In this document: positions 48,148 through 58,488 of the stretch, piece by piece
Layout of the letters: each line of letters begins with the position of its first letter
Numbering within the stretch: position 1 is the stretch's first letter
Source: Opisthorchis felineus
Taxonomy: Eukaryota > Platyhelminthes > Trematoda > Opisthorchiida > Opisthorchiidae
Assembly (NCBI GenBank): GCA_004794785.1
Contig: SJOL01007233.1
Location: forward strand, 218,774-282,773
DNA: 64,000 nt
Direction of reading: 5' to 3'
Notes under the pieces: model-generated
The model's input: only the letters and a program-made list of their open reading frames with translations
Databases searched by the model: none
Told to the model about the DNA's origin: nothing
Made by a program: the position numbers and the translations under genes

Positions 48148-49654
48148 GAAATTCAGGGGTGAAAATTTGGATGAAAAGATATGCTGTAAGCACTACTGCT
48201 TAGTAGGGTTTGAATAAAAACAGTGTATTCATATTTTATACACCATAAACCGTCGAGATTGATCACCAACAGACGATTAGAGATTGAGAGTTGCATGAAG
48301 GTACAACCTATGGAGCTGCAGTTGAAGTCATATATCAAAAGTTGCAAACAAGGATCATGTAATGACCTCTATTTTAGAGGGGTATTTCGTGAGGATTGTC
48401 CTTCTTCATTTACCCTTGAGTTGAACGGCATGAAAGTAACTCCAAAATCTGTTGTTAACCGTGGCCTAAGCTTTTATATGCAATCGTCTGATGCACAGAC
48501 GATATATCGTTGGAATGTTCTACTGAACGCTGCACGTAACTCCTGGTTGTTGCGCAATAGCACAACGAGTATCACACCTTTGACTTTTTAACGCGCTCGT
48601 GTATTCGCTTTCGTTGCTCCGGGTTACTAAAAGCAGCGTTATCGCATTTCACAATTCTCCACCTTGTGACCAAAATTCGATAGCGTTGCTATGGCATTCT
48701 TAGGCTCGAACTGCGTATTATCGGACAAGTAGAACATTTGGTGGCATGTTAAACACGTTAGGCAAACAGCGCAAGATCACAGAAAATGATCATTTTTTAC
48801 AGCTTAGAAATAAAACCCAAAGACGGCGCTTTATCGCTGCCATAGTTTTTGTGGACAGGAGATTAATGGTTGAGAGCACGAACAATAAGGGTAGATTCTT
48901 CCAGGTTTTCCGACCGAAACACAAACAGTTGGGGCTGGATGTAATGCCTACTGGTTGGTGTTGCCGGGTGAATAAATGTTGTGTGAGTGCTTCATCTGAA
49001 CTGCTCAATGAAACATCGAAGGGAGAAAATGGAAAGAAGCTCATACCATCCGTTTGGGGATTTATTTTTTCAGCCAGAATGAGGAGAAGAATTGGACTGA
49101 GGACGTCTAAATACGTTTAAAGCACAATTTTGTATAAGTCACACGCTTCTCGGTCCTCCCCGTTTCCGTCTATCTCGGGACGTTTAACTTTCTGGTGAGT
49201 GTCGATTTTACAATTGGCGACCAAATTCGCGGCCCTCTTGTTTCACACCCTGGGAACACTCTCGATGTATCCTGCGGCAAAATTCAGCTCAACTCCTTGT
49301 GAACGAAATTGGATTGTTTCTGTTCAACAGTTGACCGAAGAGTTTGTAAAGTACTTATGAGTAACAGAATTTGGTTTGGATGAACATCATTGACCATTAA
49401 TCTTGACGGAGCCTTAGGATACTGCATGAGGGTGAGCGACATATACGAAGCTCTGCGTGGTACGATGGGATGAAGCTTACTTTATGTCATCAACCACAAG
49501 GATGCTGTGGATGCAAAATTACCTCATCAAAAGACGTTACATATAAAAGAATACCAAGGTTGACATTTTGCTCAGGTCCACTGAGGATGTCATGCCAAAT
49601 TACCTGTCCTGTTGTTGGTGGGCTGTGGAGGTTTGTGGATTTTAATGGGGCTTT

Positions 49655-49750
49655 TCGTCCTGTAAGTAAAGTCAATCTATAATGAAAATTTGAGAGGCGC
49701 TATATGACTGTTTCATCCTTACTGAGGATCATCAGCAGTGCGCACCTCAT
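49655..49750 (-). repeat. SINE 3' half carrying a hammerhead
   Basis: Minus-strand start near ATGAGGTGCGC, hammerhead, then AAATTTTCATTATAGATTG and ACTTTACTTACAGG. The tail matches the plus-strand SINE that begins 10-20 bp away, so the two are arranged head to head. Confidence 0.65.
49694..49748 (-). ncRNA. Hammerhead ribozyme motif in SINE (Sm-alpha-like plan)
   Basis: Read on the minus strand: GAGGTGCGC (helix I), ACTG, CTGATGA (49735-49729), TCCTCAGTAAGGA (helix II), T, GAAAC (49714-49710), AGTC with predicted cleavage after C49706, ATATA, GCGCCTC (helix I). The outer part of helix I pairs over seven positions with a TG bulge. ACTG and ATATA face each other as an internal loop, as in natural extended hammerheads. 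The first helix II pair is missing. Helix III is minimal (ACAGT). Confidence 0.6.
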
Positions 49751-49759
49751 GAAAATCCA

Positions 49760-49930
49760 GGTAGACGCTCGTGGCCGAATGGTTAATTGTTCAAACTACT
49801 AGACAGTGGGTCTTGAGTTCAAAAACTCCCTCGAGTTTCTTGAGAGGAGTACTGCTGATAATTCCCCATAAGGATGAAACGGTTCTCAGATTTTCAATGT
49901 AGACTGGCTTCACTTAACAGGATGAAATCT
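49760..49930 (+). repeat. tRNA-derived SINE with hammerhead-like tail
   Basis: CGTGGCCGAATGGTTAA fits the pol III A box exactly (TGGCCGAATGG). GAGTTCAAAAACTCCC lies at the B-box distance. It is followed by TACTGCTGATAATTCCCC, then ATAAGGATGAAACGG (decayed hammerhead, CTGATAA for CTGATGA) and the tail TGTAGACTGGCTTCACTTAA. The head resembles a tRNA with a Leu/Ser-type D arm. Confidence 0.65.
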
Positions 49931-51109
49931 CCAACAACATATTGCATACTTTTCTCTGCTCATGCCTCATCTCCGTAATCTTATTTCCATGAAAGCTTCT
50001 TTCACTGTGGTGTCGGTTAATGCTCTGTTTAGCCGTAGCTGCACCACTGCACTCCTTGATTGTGCGTCAACGTCCTGCGTCCAACATTAAAATAGACAAA
50101 CTGTACTTGGTGGTCCAGACACACGTCTTCAGAAAGTGAGTAGGGTTTAATGAAAACCCGGTAGTCTAGTGTAGTAGCATAAGTGGACAATGAATAGCCT
50201 TTAGGAAAATATACTCCTATTTAACAAAAAATGGAGAAAGCTAAGCAGATAAAATAGGTTCTGGCCATTTAGAGGTGGAATACTGTCGGAAACCAGCTAA
50301 GTGTGTTTCCCCCGGAAAACGAGTTTTAAATTAGTGAGGCTTGCTTTCAGGGAGACGGAGTAGGTTTTAACTACGTTACACTGCAGCGAATGAACGTCCC
50401 CTGAAGGGCACATGCATCGATGAGTCACACGGCTGTTTCCCTATGTCTCGAAGTCACCTAATTCGCCGCTGCCGGTTCGGGTATTAATAATACATCTTTT
50501 ATACCAGTTGTATTATGTATGTAACTTACTGTACAAGTGTCATAATCGACTGTCTGCATTGGTCTGTCGGGCCTAATTTGATCGAATTTCTGGAAAAATA
50601 TAACGGACGTTTTGAAACATAACAACCCACGATCAGCAACTTTGGTTCACTAGTACTCACCGGTACTCTTATTTGGTGTGGTTCTGGCGACCATTATATT
50701 TTTCTTTCCTTGTGATAGTAGAAGCTGAAATATCGCGAAGTGTTACAATTCTTAGTGGAAGATGGCAGCAGGAATGCAACTAGGCGTACGAACATAAAGA
50801 ATCAACCATTTTCCAACCACGAAGACAATACCAGTTGATTCGTTGGTCCACCGGTTCATATTCTTTAAAAAACAGGCACGTCAGTAAGGTATAATCATTA
50901 CTATGCAATGGACGATGACTGAACTTATTGTAGGGAAAAAGCTAAACAGCAGACTTGCAATTCAATAAGGGCAAAGTTCGGGTGCCTTTGAGTCGACTGT
51001 TGTACTGGTCTATGGAGGCTATGATGCAGTTTAGCATTTCAATGCAAGTAAGTCTGGGAGACACGTGATTCTCTGGCATGCATGCATCCACCCCTAGTAT
51101 TTTATATGC

Positions 51110-51935
51110 CCACTGCCCAGTTCCGTTTACTTTTGCTATTGATGAGACAATGAACTGAATAATGAGTGTCTCCGAGACCCCGGTGTTCAGGGTTCTCCGA
51201 CGGACAACCTTGTCTACTTGGAATATGCAGACGACATTGTTCTCATTTTTGAAAAAAAACAGCAGGAAGTGAAAGCATTGAGTGAAAAGCTGACCAAGGT
51301 CATCCATTCTTTTGGCGTGTGCTTTGCGCCCGGCAATTGCACATTCAAGCTTCGAGACGTATAGTCCTTGGACACGTCTTCAAGTCTTCGAGGGGTGTCA
51401 CCCAAGGTTGTGGAACACCATACGTATCTTGGAATTTGCAATGAGACGATCAGGAGATGGGTTTCTGGTGAAACCGAGGGTGCTCCCCTCAAAGAATGCA
51501 TTCTGCAGTGCAATCTAAGGTTGCTGGGCCATGTGTCATGTATGCGGAATTGCTACCTGCCAAGACAAGCGCTGTTTTTCGTGCCTAATTCGGAGTGGCA
51601 TAGATCCAGAAATGAACAGAATTTAACATTGCAGAAGGGAATGACGGATATTACGAAATTTGGGCACCGTTAATACTGTTTGCCTTCGAGGATGGGGTCT
51701 ATTTGGCCCGCCCTCTGCTTGGCAGGAGACACTGGAGGATATCGCGGTTAACCGATGTTACTGGAATTCATGCTACCAGATTCTATCCAGATTGTCTGAG
51801 GCGCAATAGGTCCCCCTGCCTGTCCCATTTCTTTCAACTATCCATTGTAAGTCTTTAGTGACATAAATTGATATGGTTGTACCACAGTGGAGCACCAGTA
51901 TTCTCATGTGGTGTTGCTATCAATGATGGGCATGG
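51110..51935 (+). mobile_element. RTE-like LINE, 5'-truncated RT copy, dead
   Basis: It reads FAIDETMN (about 51137), NLVYLEYADDIVLIFEKKQQ with the catalytic YADD intact (about 51205-51264), LTKVIHSFGVCFAPGNCTF, then in another frame CNLRLLGHVSCMRNCYLPRQ and GMTDITKFGHR (51508-51670). Decayed C-terminal residues follow, then a 3' end like ATGGTTGTACCACAGTGGAG near 51875. A stop follows the FAPGNC block. Confidence 0.78.
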
Positions 51936-52313
51936 GGAATTTATCTACTCAAAGAGAATAAATTTACTCCATTCCTTCAAGGCGACTATTCTGGTTACCA
52001 AATACCTTGTGGATAAATGAATCCCCTATAATTTAAGCCCACTTACTGAAAACTGGCTGCTGAAGCACAACGCCACCGTGCTCAAAGTCCGGAGAATTTC
52101 AATTATAGGCAACCAAAATGTGTTTCCTGAAGACAGCTCTCCCTTCCTAGGTGAAAGACTCTCATGCAATTGCTTACTTTGTCTGCCAAAATATTCAGTG
52201 AACGAAAGCCATTTACCAGTCAGCTTTCTCTTTCGTTTAGAGATAAAACCGCACTTATGGCAAATTTAAATGGTAATTTCCTGTCTGCAACTTTATATTT
52301 CTTACTTTGAAAG

Positions 52314-52480
52314 GTTCCAAAATTAGAAGGTCGTTTTCCGCAAGTGGCTCAAATCACATTTTCTTTCCGAGCGGACCGTCCGAAAGGACAACGTGTTGAT
52401 CCGACATCTGTTCAGATTGGTGGGAATCCTTTGGTTTTGGAGCAACGATATCGACTGGCAACGACGCCCTTTATGGCGAA
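52314..52480 (+). CDS. 5'-nucleotidase/UshA-family gene, exon 2
   Basis: 55 codons plus two bases (residues 397-451 and part of 452) between TTTGAAAG and GTAAGC. It starts in phase 0 exactly as exon 1 ends. It reads VPKLEGRFPQVAQITFSFRA, then DRPKGQRVDPTSVQIGG and LATTPFMA. The order ENGVSQ|VPKLEGRFPQV is the family's C-terminal domain segment (E-x-G-V-S-x-x-P-x-x-x-GRF-x-QV), which confirms that the exons belong together although they lie 19.7 kb apart. Confidence 0.93.
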
Positions 52481-52789
52481 GTAAGCTCACTTTACCGATG
52501 AAACATTACTTTTCATCTGATTCTTTTGAGTAGTTGCCATCAGCCGTAAATGGTACGATATGATATGATAAATGACATTTTCTGGTTTGGTTTTTGTGCG
52601 GATTACTACAAATCAAGTACATTTCACTTTCGTTTAAAAGTAACATTTGGTTTTCCGAGACTTGTGCCGCCTACCAACATTATTAACTGTGGTCCTACAT
52701 TGTAAGCAGGATGCATAATATACTACCTCTCCATCGCAACTTTGAAATAATCCTACAAATTTAGTCATAAAGTAGTGGTGCTTGTAATT

Positions 52790-52970
52790 CGGAGGAAGCT
52801 TATTTCAACTAGCGACATACACTCATTTGAAAACCAATTTGGTTTTGCGAGAGACTCACCTGGAACCCAGCTGCGCCTACCTGATGAGCCCCAAGAAGGG
52901 TGAAACCGGTCGTGGGCTGTCGAAGAATCTTCAGCAACCTTATGAGTAGTGCATAACGAAGCTTATTTCA
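52790..52970 (+). repeat. Retrozyme-like repeat with intact hammerhead
   Basis: Arm remnant ACATACACTCATTTGAAAAC, a junction TGGAACCCAGCTGC also found at 27725-27740, the hammerhead (52875-52917), then the tail TGTCGAAGAATCTTCAGC and ACCTTATGAGTAGTGCAT. Confidence 0.72.
52875..52917 (+). ncRNA. Hammerhead ribozyme (type I, minimal helix III), best copy
   Basis: GCCTAC (helix I), CTGATGA (52881-52887), GCCC-CAAGAA-GGGT (helix II, last pair G-T), GAAA (52902-52905), CCGGT, C52911 (predicted cleavage site), GTGGGC (helix I, 52912-52917). All core bases fit the hammerhead consensus and helix I pairs at six positions. Helix III would be ACCGGT, which is self-complementary and leaves no loop, so two molecules would have to pair; such dimeric hammerheads are known from metazoan retrozymes, newt satellite DNA and Penelope elements. 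It lies about 400 bp inside intron 2, in sense orientation. Confidence 0.8.
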
Positions 52971-53806
52971 AGTTAATACGGCAAAGCTAAAGCACTGTAA
53001 GTACTACATACATAAATCTATTGAGGAAAGGACAAAGATGAGTAGATTCCCTCAGGGAGGAGAAACAATGAATACTATCATATTAGCCTGGCATCGTATA
53101 ACATATACAGTATAGCGGCCCCACCTCATAAGAAGTCGCTTTGTTTAATTATGACATAAGATCGCTAATTTCATGAGGTAGGGCGAACTTTACATTCAAT
53201 TCCTCAAAATTACCAACTGCGTATATTCACTTCAGCCCTGTTGGGTTAAAAAAAGAATAGCTCCAGCGTCGCTTTTCAAGTGGGAATTCTACCACTCATG
53301 CATGTGGGTGAATAGATGATTAGATAAATAAATTCCTGCTGAATAATGTATTCACAAGGAACAGGTTTCGGTTAAGGTTTGCTCGTTTTTATGGTCTTCC
53401 AGCTGCGAGGCCCAAGAAATATCTAGTTCTATACCGATACGTTAAACCAGGACAGTTTCACCTGCAGAGATTGCATGTATTTTTAAGCTTTGAAGTCATC
53501 AGACACGTTGATCCATTAAAAGACGTTTGCTTTTTGTTCAGCCAACCAGGCTTTCTTTATTGCAGAGAAGAAACGTTTTCTATTCAAAACCCTCTTTTTC
53601 CGCAAAGAAAATAACGTTTGTCAAGTCACTGTGAAACTAGTATGGAAAAAGTCTGTCTTCGTTTCCGACCTGTGTGATAAAATATCTAGTGATATTTTGC
53701 GCTTTCGTCTTCCTTGCACCAAGACTGATTAGATTTGAAGGGCATCCTAGGAATTAGCACTTCTGAGGAATAACCGACTGTGTATCTCTCATAGTCATTC
53801 ATCTAT

Positions 53807-53822
53807 TATATATATATATATA
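53807..53822. repeat. Short (TA)n tract
   Basis: About eight TA units. Confidence 0.9.
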
Positions 53823-54034
53823 CTATATTTGGACCTCTAAACCCTCACTTAACACCAGAGGTGCACATATTTTTACATTTATATTTTGACTGCAGTTTAA
53901 GGCGTCGACTGAACGTAATCCCCAGCCCGCAACTTTGAAGGTTTTTGCTGCAAATACAAGCACACACAATGACCACATTCTTCTTAATTCTGCAAAAAAA
54001 GAACATCTGAAACCAACGGAAACCACTTTGAAAA

Positions 54035-54405
54035 GAGCACTCCGTTGTCACTGCTCACAAGTTGTTGAAAGACCGACTTTGACCTTCTTGAGGCTCATCA
54101 TCAGGCGCAGTCCTTGAGTTTCCATCAACCTTATTTTCTACTTGAACCCAAATAGGACAGATTTCGACGAATACACTCATTCGCATAGCAATTTGGTTTT
54201 TAAGTGATACTCAACTGAATTTCTCGTCAATGATATGAGTAGTCTCCTTTGGGAAAATACACTGCGAGATCTCGAACATCATACCGACTAAAACATAAGG
54301 CGGTCTTTGTGCAGCACATTCAGTTGAAGAATATCGTAAACGACAGATTCATTTAAGTCTTCAGTCGAAACCAAAATGAGATGCAAATGGGTGTATTTGT
54401 CGAAG
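54035..54405. repeat. Inverted pair of retrozyme-like units
   Basis: The left half (54040-54238) is a minus-strand unit. Reading right to left it has an arm, the leader GGGTTCAAGTAGAA, and a decayed hammerhead GCGCCTGATGATGAGCCTC with CAAAGTCGGTC. The right half (about 54293-54402) is a plus-strand arm (CAGCACATTCAGTTGAAG and GCAAATGGGTGTATTTGTCG). The two arms are near-complementary, giving a large potential hairpin. Confidence 0.62.
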
Positions 54406-57400
54406 GCATTCAATTATCCTTTTGTTTTGACGGTGGCGACTCGTAGCGCCACAAGTTTGACGGAATCTAGGATATACGATGGGTCCGCTGTTTATTGCAC
54501 TTGCATTACGTCACCGAAAAATGTCCGGTCTTTGATTTAAAAGTAGAGGTGTGTTGCCTGTTTGCACGACATCTGAACCCATTTTTCATCGTGTATATTG
54601 CGTAACATCTACTCTGGGAGCATGCTGACCTTGTCAAGCTGTTGTGCATTTTATATCAAGATCACTGGACATAGCAAAATAAATTCACTACTCGCTTCTT
54701 TCAGTCGTTCTGAAACAGACTACCATTCGCGGACAAAGGTATTTGTAATTTGTAACTACACTATCCCAATGATGACAGCTGCAGGTTTCGGCCAGAAGGT
54801 CATTCGGATGGATAATGGACCCAGTAGTTTTCATGGACTTATGCAGTTTTGTAATACAAGAGGGGAAAAACTTTTTCACTCATTATCGTATTACCTGGAA
54901 ACATTCCACGGCCACATATATATATAGACTCCGAAGGATGCACTCGCATTCAGTTACATTTTCGCAAAGCTATAGGGTGCAGTTTAGGGGCCTTACGAGA
55001 AAGATCATAGTAAACTAGGTTTCTTTATCCCATTGGAACCTAACACTTTAACATAACTGGTCGACCGTGACTTGAGTGTTTATCTTCACCAGAATGCGAC
55101 AAGCTCTTAAAATTGGCTTCGGTGAAATAACCGGGTCGATATTTCAAACCATTCTACAAGGAGGTATCACCAGATCACCATCTGCTTTCTGTCTTTGACT
55201 GGCCGTGTGAGTGCCTACCAATCATTGTATGCCGAGTGGTTTGTGTGCTTTTTTTCAAAAAATTATGTAGCTCATTTAACCATCGACAAGCAGGATTAAA
55301 TCACTGGAATCCTCAGATTTGTGTGCGGCATTCATTTGGGGTCTTCTAGGTACCATATTTCGTTTGCTTGTCGGACTTATCTCTGGTTCACTATGGTGCA
55401 CAAAAACTCTTCGTTTACTGAAAATTACCATTGCCAACATAATGGATTTTTACCTCTGATACACCTGGGTATCTGTATCGTCCCTTCTCTTCTGCCTAAA
55501 GTTCTTTCATGTGCACAATCAAGTTATAAATTTTATAACTGTCTTCTAAATTTGAGAAAGGACCATTCTATTACATTGTTGCACACACCGGTTTGAACAA
55601 TATATCTGGTAGTTTACAGCGACTGTTCAGTCTAGCGCCCTTTTAGCTTCATTCATCGAGTGCGCAGTTACAGTATCCTCTTTAACGAGCAAGAAACTAT
55701 TCTGGAAATCAGAACGAGCGTTCATTCTCCTAAACGGCTGGACTACAGTTGTTGTTCCTCTTCAATTCATTAGCCATCAATCTTACTGAATGTTGCTGGA
55801 AACTTTGAGTGCCTAGGGATCCATGTTGTGTCGAGCAGAAGTCTTAAGGTAATCGTGGGCTGAAAACCCGTTTATCTCAAACGCCTCATTAGATGTACAA
55901 CAATAAAGTGGTGGCAGTTAGTAAACCAAATGGTAAAGGTACCGGGGGAGAAAGCATGCTGAATCGAGTCTGAATACAAAGTCAATACCCAAAGAAACCC
56001 TTCTCCCGCTAACACTTTATCGGCAATTTCAAACAGGCACTTTTAACCCCTTCATAATGTCACACTAGATACAAAAGATTGCACAAGCTCAGCAATCAAC
56101 ATTGAAATTCATTACTTGGCCTCAATAAACCCGACTTAGAAGCAACCAAGGTAGAGTTGGGAGGAAGATTCAACGCCAACCAGAGAAATCTGGCACGAGT
56201 ATCATTTGCTCTGACAAAACATCGCATAACAAAAAAGATAATTTAAAATGGTGCAGCTATCTCTTACGTCAGTCATTAGCCCCGGGTACAAGCAAGTAAC
56301 ATTCCTTTCAAGTTTCCGGCGCCACGACGTAACTGGTGACTGGCGCTGATGGTCATGTACGTCGAAGGAAGAATATCCGCCGCAAGGTTGATAGAAAAAC
56401 CTAACCTGTCTACTTAGCGTCATGCTGCTTTAAGAGAGTTGTGTTATCCACCGATCGGCAGTTTGAAGCGCGAGGAAATTCGCACAACATTCTTCTCACC
56501 TCATCAGTATAGACTGTGGGTGGGCGAATTAAGTTACCACGCTCAGTAGACTGACCCTCTGAATGGTCATTCCTCTGACCTGAAACATTCTTTACGTTGA
56601 GAAATGATAATCGATATCGTGCTCTGGTTTCAGGTAACGGAGTTACAACGGGAGTAATAGCATTCAGCGAGTCGAGGTAATCAAAACCCTAATTTAGTTC
56701 CTGTTTAACTCCACTGATGACTCAGTCCCGCAGGAAGTAGTGGTAACTCATGTTTGTCCGACAGCGCAGTGAATTCAATTAGCTTGACATTATTGTGTGA
56801 CAGGTTTTCGTTCGTTTCCCAAGCTTCCTGTCACAACGAACAATGCCGATGGACTCCGCACATGACAGGTAACCCCATGTGTGGTTTGCTCTTGGCTACA
56901 AACGCAAAGACCTGCGCCTGATGTGAAGCCTAGGTAATAAGAACTGATAGTTTGTAGGAAACGACAGTTCCAAGGCAATGTCCAAGAATTTCATATCCTA
57001 TGGATATTCCGTGATGTAGCTTGGAGGCAGAACCCAGTAAATAATGTTTTTCCCTGTTAGTCTGCTGATGCCCGGCCACCTGTTCTTATGGGAATCTACC
57101 CACTCGCCTGCTCCTCTAAACACTTTTTAACGTAGTAGCCACTGTAAAATGATAGAGACTGCTCCTCAAACGCCATTTCGGCCTTAACCGGGCTTGTTTT
57201 AAGGTAACCGATGACATTAAGGGGTTGCTGTGGATTTACAGAATTCTTGGAAACAGGTGGCCCTTTACTTTTGTTACGGAACACTCGTGTCCATACAAGA
57301 ATTCGTCTTCGGGGTCTTCAGCTACATTTATGTAGTTGAGATGGTCGTTTTATAAGATATAACTTGTGTTGACCAATCAGCTGACCAATTATTGGCAGCC

Positions 57401-58052
57401 ATAAATCGAGAACAGGACAATTTTTTTACTGGACCCTTGTTTATGGCTCTCTTCTTCGAGCAGCACATTATGCACCGGGTCAAATAGTGCGACCTGTGTA
57501 CGACAAAAACGTGTTGCTAATCAGTTTTTCAATTTTCCGCTGTGTGTGTACAAATTTCAAGTTTCTTTTCTTTCGTATTAGGAACGCTGACAGACTTGCT
57601 GGTAATACATACGATACAGTAAATGATAACGTGAAACAGTAATGGCGGCTATAGCTGTAGCGACACAAAACCTCCACAGAAGAGTAATCTGACGGTAATA
57701 AGTTGACAGTGTGGTCTCCCGACCGCTGTCTGACCAATTTTATTTTACCGAAATGTGAGCTAATGCCCTGAAGTCGTAGTCGAACCTAACATGGATTTGA
57801 GTTCACAGGTTTCATGCTGCTGATCAAAGACCTACCTTTGGTAGAGCGCTATCTAGCCAGCCTATTTCTGAGCAGATATTTTACAAACCAACCTCTAGCC
57901 TTGTTTTCATTATTAGGTTTTATACTTACCTGATAGTAAGTAATGACACCATCACTTGAATGCTTCTTCACCGCAAAAAATTATCAGTGGATCAGTATAC
58001 GATATGCAGTACCGAACTGCCTCTAACAGGTTCAGTTTCTTCTTATTTTTAG

Positions 58053-58488
58053 TGGCAAAGACGGGTACGACATGTTGATGAATAAGCGCCGAATTTTGGA
58101 TGAAGAAGCAGGGATCCCACTGAGTACTGCTGTTATCAATTACTTCCGCACCATAAATGTACTGAACGGCTTTATCAAACTCAGTTCCAGACACAGACAC
58201 CGTTTGATCACCATGAAGGAGAGGAACAGAATAAGCCTACAAGTCATTTCTATACTCAAATCTAAATTAGCAAAACCTGGCTCGGTGGAACATTCAGCTG
58301 CAGTCTGGACACAAAAGACGCAGCAGCAAAATGCAGCAAAAAAGATGGTCAACGCAATTGCAAAAGGAGCCGAAAATGTATCTCCCAAGGACCAGTGGAA
58401 AAAAATTCGTGACACATTGGTCGAACTTGAAAAGAAGCAGTGCAAGGTAGCTCCCAAGGTTGAAGGGCGTATTGTGCAGTTGGAATGA
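58053..58488 (+). CDS. 5'-nucleotidase/UshA-family gene, terminal exon 3
   Basis: One base completes Asn452 (AA|T), then 144 codons and a TGA stop at 58486-58488. It reads NGKDGYDMLMNKRRILDEEA, then GIPLSTAVINYFRT. GKDGYD is the family motif whose aromatic residue stacks on the nucleobase in UshA-type enzymes. From about residue 490 the sequence is a basic, Lys/Gln-rich extension ending APKVEGRIVQLE; P-K-VEGRI is typical of cytosolic invertebrate homologues. The complete protein is 596 residues, within the usual range. The only strong frame on the other strand (58140-58658) is its shadow. Confidence 0.94.

Larger units (their letters stand above)
32567..52313 (+). other. Intron 1 of the nucleotidase gene (19.7 kb)
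   Basis: It runs from a GTAAAT donor to a CTTTGAAAG acceptor. It holds LINE 3' ends (33285-33560, 51110-51935), Penelope fragments, SINEs, hammerhead repeats and microsatellites listed separately. The stretches 33565-35075, 35300-41650, 43160-45475, 48150-49650 and 49935-51105 show no gene or repeat I can identify. Confidence 0.85.
52481..58052 (+). other. Intron 2 of the nucleotidase gene (5.6 kb)
   Basis: GTAAGC donor and TTCTTATTTTTAG acceptor. It contains hammerhead repeats at 52790-52970 and 54035-54405 and a TA tract at 53807-53822. I recognise nothing in 52975-53800 or 54410-58050. Confidence 0.85.

Noticed and set aside
48223..48591. 122-codon plus-strand frame, and the neighbouring 124-codon frame at 48746-49120
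   Set aside because: Neither resembles a known family. Both lie in the nucleotidase intron with no clear splice structure, so they are not called as genes.
49760..49840. Possible functional tRNA gene
   Set aside because: A and B boxes are good, but no closed acceptor stem exists and the downstream body matches other SINE copies.
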